Assembly (NCBI RefSeq): GCF_900156095.1
Contig: NZ_FTMJ01000001.1
Location: forward strand, 310,001 to 374,000
Direction: 5' to 3'
DNA: 64,000 nt
Origin: Aeromonas sp. RU39B
GTDB lineage: Bacteria > Pseudomonadota > Gammaproteobacteria > Enterobacterales > Aeromonadaceae
The notes under the pieces were generated by a model. That model made no database searches and was not told the DNA's origin. It saw only the letters and a program-made list of their open reading frames with translations. This document shows, piece by piece, positions 19,813 to 29,616 of the stretch. Numbering within the stretch: the stretch's first letter is position 1; every line of letters begins with the position of its first letter. The position numbers were made by a program, and so were the translations under genes.

Positions 19813-21159
19813 ATGAGCCTCTCCAATACAAGTAAGCTCTCTTACGGCATAGGCGCACTGGGCAAGGATCTCGCCTGCTCGGTGGTGTATATCTACCTGA
19901 TGTTCTACTACACCGACGTGGTGGGACTGTCGGCCGCCTTTGTCGGCTCTCTGTTTCTGGTGGCCCGGATCTGGGATGCCATCAATGACCCCATGATGGG
20001 GATGATCGTCGATAACACCCGTTCGCGCTGGGGCAAGTTCCGCCCCTGGATCCTGATCGGCACCGTGATTAACTCGGTGGTGATGGTGTCGCTGTTCATG
20101 ACCCATGCCTTCGAAGGCACTTGGCTCTATGTCTACGCAGCGGTCTCCTACATTCTGTGGGGCATGACTTACACCATCATGGACATTCCTTATTGGTCGA
20201 TGATCCCGTCGCTCTCCAGTGACAAGAATGAGCGCGAGAGCATCGTGGTGATCCCGCGTCTGTTCGCCAGTCTGGCCTGGTTCCTGATGGGCTCGTTTGG
20301 TCTCAAGGCGATTGAATGGTTGGGCAACGGCGACAACGCGCTGGGCTTTCAGCGTGTGTCGATGGTGATTGCCGTCTTCTTTATCGTGAGCGCCATCGTG
20401 ACCGTGCTTAACGTGCGTGACACCGTGAAGGTGGAAAAGCAGGCCGAGAAGATCAAGCCACGGGACGTGATGGGCATCATCTTCAAAAACGATCAGCTGG
20501 TGGCCCTGATTGGTATCGTGCTGGCGTTTAACATGGCGATGCAGCTGGCCGGCGGGTTTGCCATCTATTACTTCACCTACGCGGTGGGTAACAAGGATCT
20601 CTTCCCGGTCTTTATGATGCTCTCGGGCGCCGCCGAAATCGCCGGTCTGGTGCTGTTTCCCAAGGTAGTGCAAACCTTCTCGCGCCCGACGGTGTGGAAG
20701 ATGGCGTGCGCCTTCCCGGTATTGAGCTGCGCCTTGCTGCTCTTCTCAGGTCTGGTGATGCCGGAAAACCATATTCTGGTGGGGGCATCGGGTGCGGCGC
20801 TGAAACTGGGTTCAGGTTTTGCGCTGGCACTCTCTACTGTGATGCTGGCTGACGTGGTCGATTACGGTGAGTATAAAAACGGGGTGCGTACCGAGAGCGT
20901 TATCTTCTCGGTGCAGACCATGCTGGTGAAAGGCGCCTCTGCCATCGCCGGTTTCCTGATTGGTATTGGCTTGACGATTGCCGGTTATGTGCCCAATGCC
21001 GTGCAAAGCGAATCCACCATCTTTGCCATGCGCATGCTGATGATCGGCATTCCGCTGGTGCTGGTGTGCCTGAGCTTTCTTATCTATCGCCGCTACTACA
21101 AGCTCAACGGCGAGTTTCACAAGCAGGTGATGGATGGGCTGAGTAAAGAGGCCGCCTAA
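19813..21159 (+). CDS. melB: melibiose:cation symporter MelB
   Basis: GPH-family sugar/cation symporter of 448 residues with 12 membrane segments. It parallels E. coli MelB by eye from the first residues (KLSYGIGALGKDLACSVVYI) through FLVARIWDAINDPMMGMIVD, TRSRWGKFRPWILIGT and YILWGMTYTIMDIPYWSMIP. The cation-site aspartates in the DAINDP segment and helix II are present. The C-terminal tail is about 25 residues shorter than in E. coli. The start is the ATG at 19813, with AAAAGG 8 bases upstream; the ATG at 19807 is too close to it. It forms a two-gene operon with the alpha-galactosidase. Confidence 0.92.
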   Translation: MSLSNTSKLSYGIGALGKDLACSVVYIYLMFYYTDVVGLSAAFVGSLFLVARIWDAINDPMMGMIVDNTRSRWGKFRPWILIGTVINSVVMVSLFMTHAFEGTWLYVYAAVSYILWGMTYTIMDIPYWSMIPSLSSDKNERESIVVIPRLFASLAWFLMGSFGLKAIEWLGNGDNALGFQRVSMVIAVFFIVSAIVTVLNVRDTVKVEKQAEKIKPRDVMGIIFKNDQLVALIGIVLAFNMAMQLAGGFAIYYFTYAVGNKDLFPVFMMLSGAAEIAGLVLFPKVVQTFSRPTVWKMACAFPVLSCALLLFSGLVMPENHILVGASGAALKLGSGFALALSTVMLADVVDYGEYKNGVRTESVIFSVQTMLVKGASAIAGFLIGIGLTIAGYVPNAVQSESTIFAMRMLMIGIPLVLVCLSFLIYRRYYKLNGEFHKQVMDGLSKEAA

Positions 21160-21181
21160 CGCGCTCTCACCCGGAAAAACA

Positions 21182-21212
21182 TTCAGGAGGCCTTGGCCTC
21201 CTGAACTGTTTC
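21182..21212 (+). terminator. terminator after melB
   Basis: TTCAGGAGGCC and GGCCTCCTGAA form a perfect 11-bp stem with a 2-nt loop, followed by CTGTTTCT. A second small hairpin (CTGACAG/CTGTCAG, 21220-21237) follows towards ohr. Confidence 0.75.
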
Positions 21213-21254
21213 TACTGGACTGACAGCAAACTGTCAGGGGTGTCAGCTTAGTGC

Positions 21255-21680
21255 TTACAGCACGGTCAGCGTGACATCGATATTGCCACGGGTGGCGTTG
21301 GAGTAGGGGCAGACTTCGTGCGCCTTGGCGACCAGCGCCTCGGCCACCGAGCGCTCCATCCCCGGCAGGGAGACACGCAGCTCAACTTCGATACCGAAGG
21401 CTTGACCTACCGGGCCGATGCCAACCAGCCCTTCAATCACGGTCGCGGCCGGCACGGCAATCTTTTCACGGGAAGCAACCAGCTTGAGGGCACCTGTAAA
21501 GCAGGCGGCGTAACCAGCGGCAAACAGCTGCTCGGGGTTGCTGCCTTCACCGCCGGCGCCGCCCAGCTCACGCGGGGTGCTCAATGTCAGATCCAGCTTC
21601 TTGTCATCGGAAGTGGCATGACCTTCACGGCCGCCAGTGACGCTTGCTTGTGCACGATAGAGAACTTTGTCGATAGACAT
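21255..21680 (-). CDS. ohr: organic hydroperoxide resistance protein Ohr
   Basis: Thiol peroxidase of the OsmC/Ohr family, 141 residues, reducing organic hydroperoxides in the cytoplasm. The two redox cysteines are C60 (YAACF) and C124 ([13 protein letters not shown]). The [12 protein letters not shown] and [14 protein letters not shown] motifs mark the Ohr rather than the OsmC branch. It is a single gene, with an OhrR-type palindrome 43-57 bp upstream. No ohrR gene is adjacent, although the two are often neighbours. Confidence 0.93.
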   Translation of the reverse strand: MSIDKVLYRAQASVTGGREGHATSDDKKLDLTLSTPRELGGAGGEGSNPEQLFAAGYAACFTGALKLVASREKIAVPAATVIEGLVGIGPVGQAFGIEVELRVSLPGMERSVAEALVAKAHEVCPYSNATRGNIDVTLTVL

Positions 21681-21722
21681 GATATTTGCTCCTGATGGGG
21701 ATGGGTCTTGATGTTTGTTGTT

Positions 21723-21737
21723 TGCAATTAAATTGCA
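21723..21737. promoter_or_regulatory. OhrR-like operator upstream of ohr
   Basis: TGCAATT-A-AATTGCA is a perfect inverted repeat; the next bases (TGCAAT) start a second copy. The pattern resembles the B. subtilis OhrR operator built from ACAATTAAATTGT units. Confidence 0.65.
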
Positions 21738-21869
21738 TGCAATGTTTTATGTCAAGCAATCTGCAGTCACTATCTGGTCACTTTTGTGGTGTATTCACTT
21801 ATCTATATGAAATGTAAGCATATTTAAATTGATTCCCCGCATGGTGCTGTGCCAGCTCCGGCAGGCCAT

Positions 21870-22316
21870 CTACAGCCAGCGGCGCGTCGTGTGGCAATAG
21901 GCCTGATAATCACGGCCAAAACGGGCGGCCAGTGCGGCCTCTTCACGGCGGATTTGCAGTCGCTCGACCAGATACATAAACCCGAAGGCTGGCAGCAGCC
22001 CGGGCAGGCTGACACGCCAGGCGCACAGTGCCAGCAAGGCGAGCAGCAGCGACAGGTACATGGGATTGCGGCTGATGCGATAAATGCCGCTCTGCACCAA
22101 TACCCGGGCCTGCTCGGGATGGTGCGGCGTAATCGTGGTGCGAGCGCGGCGCAGTGCCACTACCGGGAGCAGGGCAAACAGAGCCGCGCCAAACGCCAAC
22201 CCTGTGGCTAACCATCCCCAACCATCGTCATAGAGCGACAGAGCCGCTCGCCCCGGTAACAACCATACCAGGCTAGCCGCACAGAAAAACAGCAGGGGAG
22301 GGAGGGGCAGGGGCAT
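21870..22316 (-). CDS. isoprenylcysteine-methyltransferase-like membrane protein
   Basis: Small inner-membrane protein of 148 residues with about four hydrophobic segments. The stretch VQSGIYRISRNPMYLSLLLALLAL, written here as VQSGIYRISRNPMYLSL, and the later ERLQIRREEAALAARFG and YQAYCHTTRRWL, are typical of the PEMT/ICMT family of small membrane methyltransferases, which use S-adenosylmethionine. The bacterial substrates are mostly unknown. The start is ATG 22316 with TGGAG 6 bases upstream; a GTG at 22334 is less likely. It stands alone, divergent from ugpB. Confidence 0.75.
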   Translation of the reverse strand: MPLPLPPLLFFCAASLVWLLPGRAALSLYDDGWGWLATGLAFGAALFALLPVVALRRARTTITPHHPEQARVLVQSGIYRISRNPMYLSLLLALLALCAWRVSLPGLLPAFGFMYLVERLQIRREEAALAARFGRDYQAYCHTTRRWL

Positions 22317-22480
22317 GTTGGCTCCAGATATCACGGTGTTTGGGTGATGGAAAGCGGCGTGAGCCTGTCACCTATTCTGCGCCTCATCAGAGACATAGCG
22401 TAAGCGCTGCCAATAAAAGTTCAACTTCCTGAAACATCTCGGTCATACAGGCTGACGATAGTGGTTTGCGAAGATAACAG

Positions 22481-22500
22481 TGCGCGTTCGCGCATTTTTA
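22481..22500 (+). promoter_or_regulatory. terminator-like hairpin in the ugpB leader
   Basis: TGCGCG and CGCGCA pair around a TT loop and are followed by TTTTTA, 32 bp before the ugpB start. It could attenuate the operon or be a weak terminator. The stem is only 6 bp. Confidence 0.4.
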
Positions 22501-22531
22501 TGGACGAACCACACCCATTGGGACAGGAATT

Positions 22532-23845
22532 ATGACTTTTATGCTTCGTAGCTCGGTACTGTGTGTGACTTTGGGGCTGGCCGGTCAGGCAATGGCTGCC
22601 ACCCAGATCCCTTTCTGGCACTCCATGGACGGGGAGCTGGGTAAAGAGGTTGATTCGCTGGCGCAGCGCTTCAACCAGAGCCATCCGCAATACCAGATCG
22701 TGCCGGTCTACAAGGGCAAGTACGACGAGAGCATGGCTGCGGGCATTGCGGCGTTTCGCTCTGGCAAGGCGCCGGCTATTTTGCAGGTGTATGAAGTCGG
22801 CACCGCGACCATGATGGCCTCCAAGGCGATCAAGCCGGTCTATCAGGTGTTCTCCGAAGCCGGTATCCCGTTTGACGAAAGTCAGTTTGTGCCGACCGTG
22901 GCCGGTTATTACACCGACGCCAAGAGTGGCCACCTGCTGTCCCAGCCGTTTAACAGCTCCACGCCGGTGCTCTATTACAACAAGAGCGCCTTCAAAAAGG
23001 CCGGTCTCGATCCGGAGCAGCCGCCCAAGACTTGGCAGCAGATGGCGCAGTACACCGCCAAGCTGCGCGCCTCTGGCATGAAGTGTGGTTATGCCAGCGG
23101 CTGGCAGGGCTGGATCCAGCTGGAAAACTTCAGCGCCTGGCACGCCAAGCCGTTTGCTACCGAGAACAACGGCTTTGATGGCGCCGATGCCAAGCTCACT
23201 TTCAATGGCCCGGAGCAGGTAAAGCATATCGAGCTGCTCGAAGCCATGAACAAGAAGGGCGATTTCAGTTACTTCGGGCGTAAAGACGAGTCGACCGAGA
23301 AGTTCTATAACGGCGATTGCGCCATGACCACCGCATCGAGCGGCTCGCTGGCCAACATTCGCCGCTATGCCAAGTTCGATTACGGCGTGGCCATGATGCC
23401 TTACGACAGCAGCGCGGTGCAGGCACCGCAAAACGCCATCATCGGTGGCGCCAGTTTGTGGGTGTTGCAGGGTAAGGATAGTGAGACCTATCGCGGCGTT
23501 GCCCAGTTCCTCGATTTTCTCGCCAAGCCGGAGCAGGCCGCCGAGTGGCACCAAAAGACCGGCTACCTGCCGATCACCAAGGCCGCTTACGAGCTGACCC
23601 GCAGCGAAGGGTTCTACGAGAAGAATCCGGGCTCTGACATCGCCACCCGCCAGATGCTTAACAAGCCGCCGCTTAGCTTCACCAAGGGTTTGCGCCTTGG
23701 CAACATGCCGCAAATCCGCACCATAGTGGATGAAGAGCTCGAAGCGGTCTGGACTGGTAAGAAGACCCCGCAAGAGGCTCTCGATTCGGCAGTGCGCCGT
23801 GGTGATGAACAACTGCGCCGCTTCGAGCAGTCGGTTCGCTCATAA
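22532..23845 (+). CDS. ugpB: sn-glycerol-3-phosphate ABC transporter binding protein
   Basis: Periplasmic binding protein of 437 residues (E. coli UgpB 438) for glycerol-3-phosphate and glycerophosphodiesters. A signal peptide ends at AMAATQIPF (about residue 23). UgpB features include [20 protein letters not shown] near the mature N-terminus, [20 protein letters not shown] and [18 protein letters not shown] 22532 follows AGGAATT. It is first in ugpB-A-E-C-Q, the same order as E. coli. I could not find a convincing Pho box upstream, so phosphate control is expected from the family but not shown here. Confidence 0.94.
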   Translation: MTFMLRSSVLCVTLGLAGQAMAATQIPFWHSMDGELGKEVDSLAQRFNQSHPQYQIVPVYKGKYDESMAAGIAAFRSGKAPAILQVYEVGTATMMASKAIKPVYQVFSEAGIPFDESQFVPTVAGYYTDAKSGHLLSQPFNSSTPVLYYNKSAFKKAGLDPEQPPKTWQQMAQYTAKLRASGMKCGYASGWQGWIQLENFSAWHAKPFATENNGFDGADAKLTFNGPEQVKHIELLEAMNKKGDFSYFGRKDESTEKFYNGDCAMTTASSGSLANIRRYAKFDYGVAMMPYDSSAVQAPQNAIIGGASLWVLQGKDSETYRGVAQFLDFLAKPEQAAEWHQKTGYLPITKAAYELTRSEGFYEKNPGSDIATRQMLNKPPLSFTKGLRLGNMPQIRTIVDEELEAVWTGKKTPQEALDSAVRRGDEQLRRFEQSVRS

Positions 23846-23868
23846 CCTCTGTTTTATCTTTGGTTTAT

Positions 23869-23890
23869 CCGGCCCCGCTTGCGGGGCCGG
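23869..23890 (+). other. intercistronic hairpin between ugpB and ugpA
   Basis: CCGGCCCCGC and GCGGGGCCGG form a perfect 10-bp stem with a TT loop, without a strong T run. Such a structure typically protects the upstream message and keeps the binding protein in excess over the membrane parts. Confidence 0.65.
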
Positions 23891-23927
23891 TCGCTCCTTT
23901 AATTAGGGGCATGTCACGAGAGATCCC

Positions 23928-24815
23928 ATGTCCAGTTCCCGCCCGGTGTTTCGCGCGCGTCTGCTGCCTTATCTGTTGCTGCTGCCGCAACTGGCGATCA
24001 CCATCGTCTTTTTTCTCTGGCCTGCCGGTCAGGCGCTCTGGTATTCGCTTTTGCATATCGACCCGTTTGGGTTATCGAGCGAGTTTGTCGGTCTGGCCAA
24101 TTTTCGCGATTTGCTGCGCGATGAGTCCTATCTCGCCACCTTTGGCGTTACCTTGCAATTTAGTGGCATGGTGGCCGGCAGTGGTCTGCTGATATCCCTG
24201 TTGCTGGCAGCACTGGTGGACCATGTGCTGCGCGCTCGCCGCATCTATCAAACCTTGCTGCTGTTGCCCTATGCGGTCGCGCCGGCCGTGGCGGCGGTGC
24301 TCTGGATGTTCTTGTTTAGTCCGGGGCGAGGCTTGCTCACGCACGCGCTTGATCTGATGGGTTATGAGTGGAATCACGCCCAGCACAGTGGCCAGGCCAT
24401 GCTGTTGGTAGTGGTCGCCTCGGTATGGAAGCAGCTTAGTTACAACTTCCTGTTTTTCTTCGCCGCACTGCAGTCCATTCCATGCTCGCTGGTTGAGGCC
24501 GCCGCCATCGAAGGGGCCGGGCCGATACGCCGCTTTGTGGCCATCTCGTTACCGCTGATCGCGCCGGTGAGCTTTTTCTTGCTGGTGGTCAACGTGGTGT
24601 ATGCCTTCTTTGACACCTTCCCGGTGATCGATGCCGCTACTGCCGGTGGGCCAGTGCAGGCCACCACCACGCTGATTTACAAGATCTACCGCGAAGGGTT
24701 TGCCGGGCTGGATCTGGCGGCTTCCGCCGCACAGTCGGTGGTGCTGATGGTGCTGGTGGTGGGGTTGACCATCGTTCAGTTCCGCTACGTTGAACGCAAG
24801 GTAAGTTATCAATGA
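23928..24815 (+). CDS. ugpA: glycerol-3-phosphate ABC transporter permease UgpA
   Basis: Inner-membrane permease of 295 residues with six segments and the EAA loop [23 protein letters not shown]. The N-terminal part ([20 protein letters not shown]) and [16 protein letters not shown] fit UgpA. ATG 23928 is preceded by a GAGAG purine stretch. It overlaps ugpE by ATGA. It pairs with UgpE to form the channel. Confidence 0.93.
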   Translation: MSSSRPVFRARLLPYLLLLPQLAITIVFFLWPAGQALWYSLLHIDPFGLSSEFVGLANFRDLLRDESYLATFGVTLQFSGMVAGSGLLISLLLAALVDHVLRARRIYQTLLLLPYAVAPAVAAVLWMFLFSPGRGLLTHALDLMGYEWNHAQHSGQAMLLVVVASVWKQLSYNFLFFFAALQSIPCSLVEAAAIEGAGPIRRFVAISLPLIAPVSFFLLVVNVVYAFFDTFPVIDAATAGGPVQATTTLIYKIYREGFAGLDLAASAAQSVVLMVLVVGLTIVQFRYVERKVSYQ

Positions 24816-25657
24816 TTGAACATCACCCCTGGCTTGATCGCACCTGTCATCTACTGATCTGGCTGGCGATCGCCGTTATTTTGTTTCCGCTGTATGTGGC
24901 GTTTGTGGCCGCCACACTGGATGAAAAAGCGGTCTTTGAAATTCCCATGACCCTGATCCCGGGCTCGCACCTGTGGGAGAACATCACCACCTTGTGGCGC
25001 CAGGGAGTGGGCCCAAGCCAAACCCCGTTTGGTTTGCTGCTCGGCAACAGTCTGCTGATGGCGCTCACCATCACGGTGGGCAAGATCTCGGTGTCGATTC
25101 TGTCGGCGTTTGCCATCGTCTGGTTTCGCTTTCCGCTGCGTAATCTCTGCTTCTGGCTCATCTTCATCACCCTGATGCTGCCGGTGGAGGTGCGGATTTT
25201 CCCTACCGTGGAGGTGATTGCCACGCTCGACATGATGGACAGCTACACCGGTTTGACCCTGCCACTGATGGCCTCGGCCACGGCGACTTTCCTGTTTCGG
25301 CAGTTTTTTATGACGCTGCCCGATGAGCTGATGGAGGCGGCGCGCATTGATGGTGCCTCACCCATGCGCTTTTTTTGCGACATCGTGTTGCCTCTGTCGC
25401 GAACCAATCTGGCGGCCCTGTTTGTCATCACCTTTATCTATGCCTGGAACCAATATCTGTGGCCGTTGCTGATCGTCTCCGAGCCACATCTTGGCACGGC
25501 GGTGGCGGCCATTCGCAGCATGATTACCAGTGGTGATGGCACCACCGAATGGCATTTGGTGATGACCGCCATGCTGCTAACCCTGCTGCCACCGGTAGCG
25601 ATTGTTCTGATGTTGCAACGCGCGTTTGTGCGTGGCCTTGTTGATAGCGAGAAGTAA
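24812..25657 (+). CDS. ugpE: glycerol-3-phosphate ABC transporter permease UgpE
   Basis: Second permease, 281 residues, six membrane segments, EAA loop [21 protein letters not shown]. It also has [20 protein letters not shown] and the late [13 protein letters not shown] typical of UgpE and related MalG-type permeases. Translation is coupled to ugpA by the ATGA overlap, and ugpC follows after 3 bases. Confidence 0.93.
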   Translation: MIEHHPWLDRTCHLLIWLAIAVILFPLYVAFVAATLDEKAVFEIPMTLIPGSHLWENITTLWRQGVGPSQTPFGLLLGNSLLMALTITVGKISVSILSAFAIVWFRFPLRNLCFWLIFITLMLPVEVRIFPTVEVIATLDMMDSYTGLTLPLMASATATFLFRQFFMTLPDELMEAARIDGASPMRFFCDIVLPLSRTNLAALFVITFIYAWNQYLWPLLIVSEPHLGTAVAAIRSMITSGDGTTEWHLVMTAMLLTLLPPVAIVLMLQRAFVRGLVDSEK

Positions 25658-25660
25658 CCG

Positions 25661-26728
25661 ATGGCTGGTTTGAAACTGGAAGCAGTGACCAAGAGCTGGG
25701 ATAGCAAAACCCAGGTGATCCGCCCGCTCACCCTGGATGTGGCTGATGGCGAATTTATCGTGATGGTGGGGCCCTCGGGCTGTGGCAAGTCCACCTTGCT
25801 GCGGATGGTGGCAGGGCTTGAGCGCGTCAGCGGCGGCCTTATCCACATCGACGGGCGCAATGTCACCGAGCTGGAGCCCAAAGAGCGCGGTATCGCCATG
25901 GTGTTTCAGAACTACGCCCTCTATCCGCACATGACGGTGGCGCAAAACATGGCGTGGGGGCTGAAAATTCGTGGCATGGAGAAAAGCGAGGTGCAGAACC
26001 GGGTGCAAGAGGCTGCAAGAATTCTTGAACTCGACGCGCTGCTTGAGCGCCGTCCACGCGAGCTGTCGGGCGGGCAGCGCCAGCGGGTGGCGATGGGGCG
26101 TGCCATCGTGCGTGACCCGGCGGTATTTCTGTTTGATGAGCCACTTTCTAACCTCGATGCCAAGCTCAGGGTGCAGATGCGCCTTGAACTTAAACAACTG
26201 CACAAGCGCCTTGGCACCACCAGCCTTTACGTCACTCACGATCAGGTCGAAGCCATGACGTTGGCGCAGCGGGTGATGGTGATGAACAAGGGCGTGGCCG
26301 AGCAAATTGGCACGCCGGTCGAGGTGTACGAAAAGCCAGCCAGCCGCTTTGTTGCCAGCTTTATCGGCTCTCCAGCCATGAATCTGCTCGATGGCATCGT
26401 GAGTCAGGATGGCCGCCAGTTTGAGCTGCAAGGGGGGATGAGCCTGCCCATCGGTGATGCCGGCAACGGTTTGGCTGGTAGTGCCATGACTCTCGGTATT
26501 CGCCCCGAGCATCTGCTGAGCGTTCCCGCCGGGCAAGGGGTGCCGCTGATGGTCGATACCCTAGAGCTGCTCGGTGCCGATAACCTGGCGCATGGCCGCT
26601 GGGGCGCGCAAAACCTGGTGGTGCGTTTGCCGCACCATGATCGTCCGGCGCCCGGCACAACCTTGTGGTTGGGCTGGACGAGTGAGCATCTGCACCGGTT
26701 TGATGGAGCAAGCGGGAGAAGGCTATGA
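25661..26728 (+). CDS. ugpC: glycerol-3-phosphate ABC transporter ATPase UgpC
   Basis: CUT1-type ATPase of 355 residues (E. coli 356). Walker A is [18 protein letters not shown], the signature is [16 protein letters not shown], Walker B is [13 protein letters not shown] and the switch is [11 protein letters not shown]. The C-terminal 120 residues form the OB-fold regulatory domain (GIRPEHL). In E. coli UgpC this domain takes part in phosphate inhibition. It overlaps ugpQ by ATGA. Confidence 0.93.
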   Translation: MAGLKLEAVTKSWDSKTQVIRPLTLDVADGEFIVMVGPSGCGKSTLLRMVAGLERVSGGLIHIDGRNVTELEPKERGIAMVFQNYALYPHMTVAQNMAWGLKIRGMEKSEVQNRVQEAARILELDALLERRPRELSGGQRQRVAMGRAIVRDPAVFLFDEPLSNLDAKLRVQMRLELKQLHKRLGTTSLYVTHDQVEAMTLAQRVMVMNKGVAEQIGTPVEVYEKPASRFVASFIGSPAMNLLDGIVSQDGRQFELQGGMSLPIGDAGNGLAGSAMTLGIRPEHLLSVPAGQGVPLMVDTLELLGADNLAHGRWGAQNLVVRLPHHDRPAPGTTLWLGWTSEHLHRFDGASGRRL

Positions 26729-27462
26729 GTCATTGGCACTATCCGGCCATGGTGGCGCACCGTGGCGGTGGCTATCTGGCGCCGGAAAATACACTGGCAG
26801 CCATCAAGGTCGGCGCAGCGCAGGGCTATCGCATGTTCGAGTGCGACGCCAAGCTCTCGGCCGACGGCGAAATCTTTTTACTGCATGACGATACGCTGGA
26901 GCGAACCAGCGATGGGTGGGGTATGGCAGGCGAGCAGTCCTGGTCTGCCCTGGCGCTGCTTGATGCCGGCCGCTGGTTCTCGGCTGATTTTGCCGGCGAG
27001 CCGTTGCCGCGGCTGCGTGATGTGGCGGCGCTTTGCCGCGAGCTCAATTTGCAGATCAACATCGAGATCAAACCCACGCCCGGCTGCGAGCTTGAGACTG
27101 GCGCCGCCGTGGCGCGTGCCGCACTGCGATGGTGGGAAGGGATGGACACTCCGCTGCTCTCCTCATTCTCGGTTGAGGCGCTGGAGGCGGCGCGTGACGT
27201 GGCCCCGGATCTGCCGCGCGGTTTGCTGCTGCATGCGTGGCGTGATGATGCGCTGATGCTGGCAAGAGATCTGGGTTGCCGCGCCTTGCATCTTAATCAC
27301 GAACTGCTCGATCAGGCCCGCACCGAGAGTATCCGAGGTGCTGGACTCTGCCTGCTGGTTTACACGGTCAATCAGCCGGAGCGGGCGCGTCAGTTGCTTG
27401 GTTGGGGGGTAAACAGCATCTGTAGCGACGCCATCGATCTGATGGGGCCGGATTTTCGTTAG
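26725..27462 (+). CDS. ugpQ: glycerophosphodiester phosphodiesterase UgpQ
   Basis: Cytoplasmic GDPD-family enzyme of 245 residues that splits imported glycerophosphodiesters to glycerol-3-phosphate and an alcohol. Active-site motifs are [39 protein letters not shown], and EIKPT. The second histidine and acidic metal ligands are all present. It is the last gene of the operon, before a very strong terminator. Confidence 0.94.
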   Translation: MSHWHYPAMVAHRGGGYLAPENTLAAIKVGAAQGYRMFECDAKLSADGEIFLLHDDTLERTSDGWGMAGEQSWSALALLDAGRWFSADFAGEPLPRLRDVAALCRELNLQINIEIKPTPGCELETGAAVARAALRWWEGMDTPLLSSFSVEALEAARDVAPDLPRGLLLHAWRDDALMLARDLGCRALHLNHELLDQARTESIRGAGLCLLVYTVNQPERARQLLGWGVNSICSDAIDLMGPDFR

Positions 27463-27480
27463 TGCTGCGTGATGAGCTAA

Positions 27481-27516
27481 AAGTAAGACCCCGCCGGTTG
27501 GCGGGGTCTTACTTTA
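27481..27516. terminator. bidirectional terminator between ugpQ and a chemoreceptor
   Basis: A perfect 15-bp stem (AAGTAAGACCCCGCC with GGCGGGGTCTTACTT) and a GGTT loop is flanked by AAA and TTTA, serving the convergent genes on both strands. Confidence 0.88.
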
Positions 27517-27527
27517 TCCGGGGAGGC

Positions 27528-29135
27528 TTAGAGCTTGAAGAAGCGCACGCTCTGGTTCAGATCGACCGCCAATTGCGCCAGCGTATCGACGTTGACCTTG
27601 ACCTCTTCCACCGTGCTGGCCGTGTCACGAATAGCAGCAGCGATGGTTTCAAAGTTCTCGGCCACGTTCTCGGTCGCCTGATTTTGCTCACGGGCAGCGT
27701 GGGAGACTTCGCGGATCATCTCGAGTGCCTCGCTCGCACCTTGGTTGAGCTGCGCAATCGAGCTCGCCGCTTGCTCGGAATATTCCACGCTGCTCTCGAC
27801 CATCGGCAGTACGTCGTTCATCACCTTGACCACGGCCCCCGTTTCGTTTTGCACCGCGTCAATCATGGTGGTGATCTCGGCAGTCGCCTTGGCCGTGCGT
27901 GAGGCCAGCGTGCGCACCTCATCCGCCACCACAGCAAAGCCGCGGCCTTGCTCACCCGCGCGGGCGGCTTCAATGGCGGCGTTCAGTGCCAGCAGGTTGG
28001 TCTGCTCGGCGATGGCGCGAATCACATCGACAATATTGCCGATCTGCACCGAGTTCTTTTGTAGCTCGAGGATGGCATCGGTCGAGCGGCTGACCTGGGT
28101 CGAGACATCGGTAATACGCTGTGATGCCTGGCTGACCAGCGCGGCACCGCTGACGGCCAGATCCTTGGCTTGCGCGGCGTTATCTTCGGTGCTGCGAGCA
28201 CTGTGGGAGATATTGGCGATACAGGTCGAGAGCTCTTGAATGGCTGCCGCCGACGAGGTGGTGGCCACCGATGAGTGCTGCGAGGCGTTGTTGATATGGC
28301 TCATCTGGGCATTGAGATTGTGCGAGGCCTGGGTCAGACGACCGGCGCTTTGCTGGATCTCCTCGATCATGGTGCGCAGAGCACCCTGCATGCGGAAAAT
28401 CGAGCCAAGCAGACTGTCAGGCGGGATCTTGCCCTGTGGCCTGACGCTCAGCACGCCACTGGCAATCTCTTGGGAGACGCGCGCTGCATATTCAGGCTCG
28501 CCGCCGAGCTTGTGATAGATGCTGCGAGCCAGCATCACGGCCGAACCCGCCACAATCAGCAGGGTCAGCACGCTCACCGCAATCACCTTGGTGGCAAAGC
28601 TCCAGAAGGCAGACTCCACATCATCGATATAGACGCCATAGCCAAACAGCCAGTTCCAGCCCGGCAGCTTGGTCAGTCCGTTGATTTTGGGGACATCCAC
28701 TGTGCCGCCCGGGCGTTTGGATAGTTGTTCGATAAAGGCGTATTTGTCCGTGCGCACCAGCGCCTGGAAGGCATCCCAGTTGGAGGTGCCATCCGGACGG
28801 CGCCCTTCATCTTTCTTGCCGATGTCGTTGGCACGCACGTGCACCAGCAACACACCCTGATCGTCACGCACCCACAGGTAGTTGTCGCCACCGCGGAAGC
28901 GGGAGAGTGCCTCGATGGCGCGCGCCTTGGCCTCTTCATGGGTCAGCTTGCCCTGTTGCTCCATCTCGACAAACGGGGCGGCGCTTTGCACCGCCAGTGA
29001 CAGCACATGCTGCAACTCGTGTTTGCGGTTCTCGACCATGGTGGCGTGCAGGGTAGTGAGGGCATAAGTACTGAGCAGTACCAGCCCCAGGATGGCTATC
29101 GAAACAATAATGGCCAGTTGCCGGGACAATTTCAT
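27528..29135 (-). CDS. methyl-accepting chemotaxis protein, single-Cache type
   Basis: Chemoreceptor of 535 residues. One membrane helix (about 8-28) precedes a periplasmic sCache_2 sensor with the typical [20 protein letters not shown] and [17 protein letters not shown] second helix (about 190-210) and the signalling domain follow ([40 protein letters not shown]). I chose ATG 29135 ([11 protein letters not shown]) with AAGG upstream; an in-frame ATG 23 codons earlier gives a charged leader that would disturb membrane insertion. Ligand unknown. Confidence 0.91.
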   Translation of the reverse strand: MKLSRQLAIIVSIAILGLVLLSTYALTTLHATMVENRKHELQHVLSLAVQSAAPFVEMEQQGKLTHEEAKARAIEALSRFRGGDNYLWVRDDQGVLLVHVRANDIGKKDEGRRPDGTSNWDAFQALVRTDKYAFIEQLSKRPGGTVDVPKINGLTKLPGWNWLFGYGVYIDDVESAFWSFATKVIAVSVLTLLIVAGSAVMLARSIYHKLGGEPEYAARVSQEIASGVLSVRPQGKIPPDSLLGSIFRMQGALRTMIEEIQQSAGRLTQASHNLNAQMSHINNASQHSSVATTSSAAAIQELSTCIANISHSARSTEDNAAQAKDLAVSGAALVSQASQRITDVSTQVSRSTDAILELQKNSVQIGNIVDVIRAIAEQTNLLALNAAIEAARAGEQGRGFAVVADEVRTLASRTAKATAEITTMIDAVQNETGAVVKVMNDVLPMVESSVEYSEQAASSIAQLNQGASEALEMIREVSHAAREQNQATENVAENFETIAAAIRDTASTVEEVKVNVDTLAQLAVDLNQSVRFFKL

Positions 29136-29616
29136 AGTGGTGGACCTTCCGTGTGCAGCAAGCAGAGTGTCGTCATCAGCCCGATAAGGGATTGTGCGAC
29201 GCAATCGTAGTCATAGTTGTTCAAGCAATATAGTTGAACCCAAGCGACATTTCCTGACCAAAACTGAGAGCTGCATCAGCAAAATGAAATCAAGTTTTAA
29301 GCATTTACCTATTTACGCATCACTGATATATCACTTTAATAACAACAAGATGATTAATTGATCTTGATGAATATTTGTGGTGAGGCAAACATTATCTAAC
29401 GAGTCCAGAAGTAATAAATACGAGGTAAGTGACAGATATTGAAGGTGGATGGATATTGTTGTCTGAATCAACAGGTAATGCGGCCGAAATTAATCCGGTT
29501 AATACAGGTGTGGATATCAACGCGCAATGTTGTGGGCCTGACCATCCGGTAATTCGGCCCGACATTTAGCGGCGCTCGCCGGCCGATAAGATCCGTCCGG
29601 CGAGCAGGCTGCGGGA
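29136..29616. other. AT-rich intergenic region between a chemoreceptor and selB
   Basis: About 480 bp. An inverted repeat GTTCAA...TTGAAC (29219-29239) lies upstream of the chemoreceptor, and a stem CTCGCCGG/CCGGCGAG (29575-29604) lies just past the selB stop, without a clear T run. I see no gene here. Confidence 0.5.

Noticed and set aside
22335..22480. Pho box before ugpB
   Set aside because: GGTCATACAGGCTGACG is only a loose match to tandem CTGTCAT repeats; not enough to annotate.
22421..23812. 463-residue minus-strand frame opposite ugpB
   Set aside because: It is a mirror of ugpB codon structure with low-complexity composition; ugpB is certain on the plus strand.
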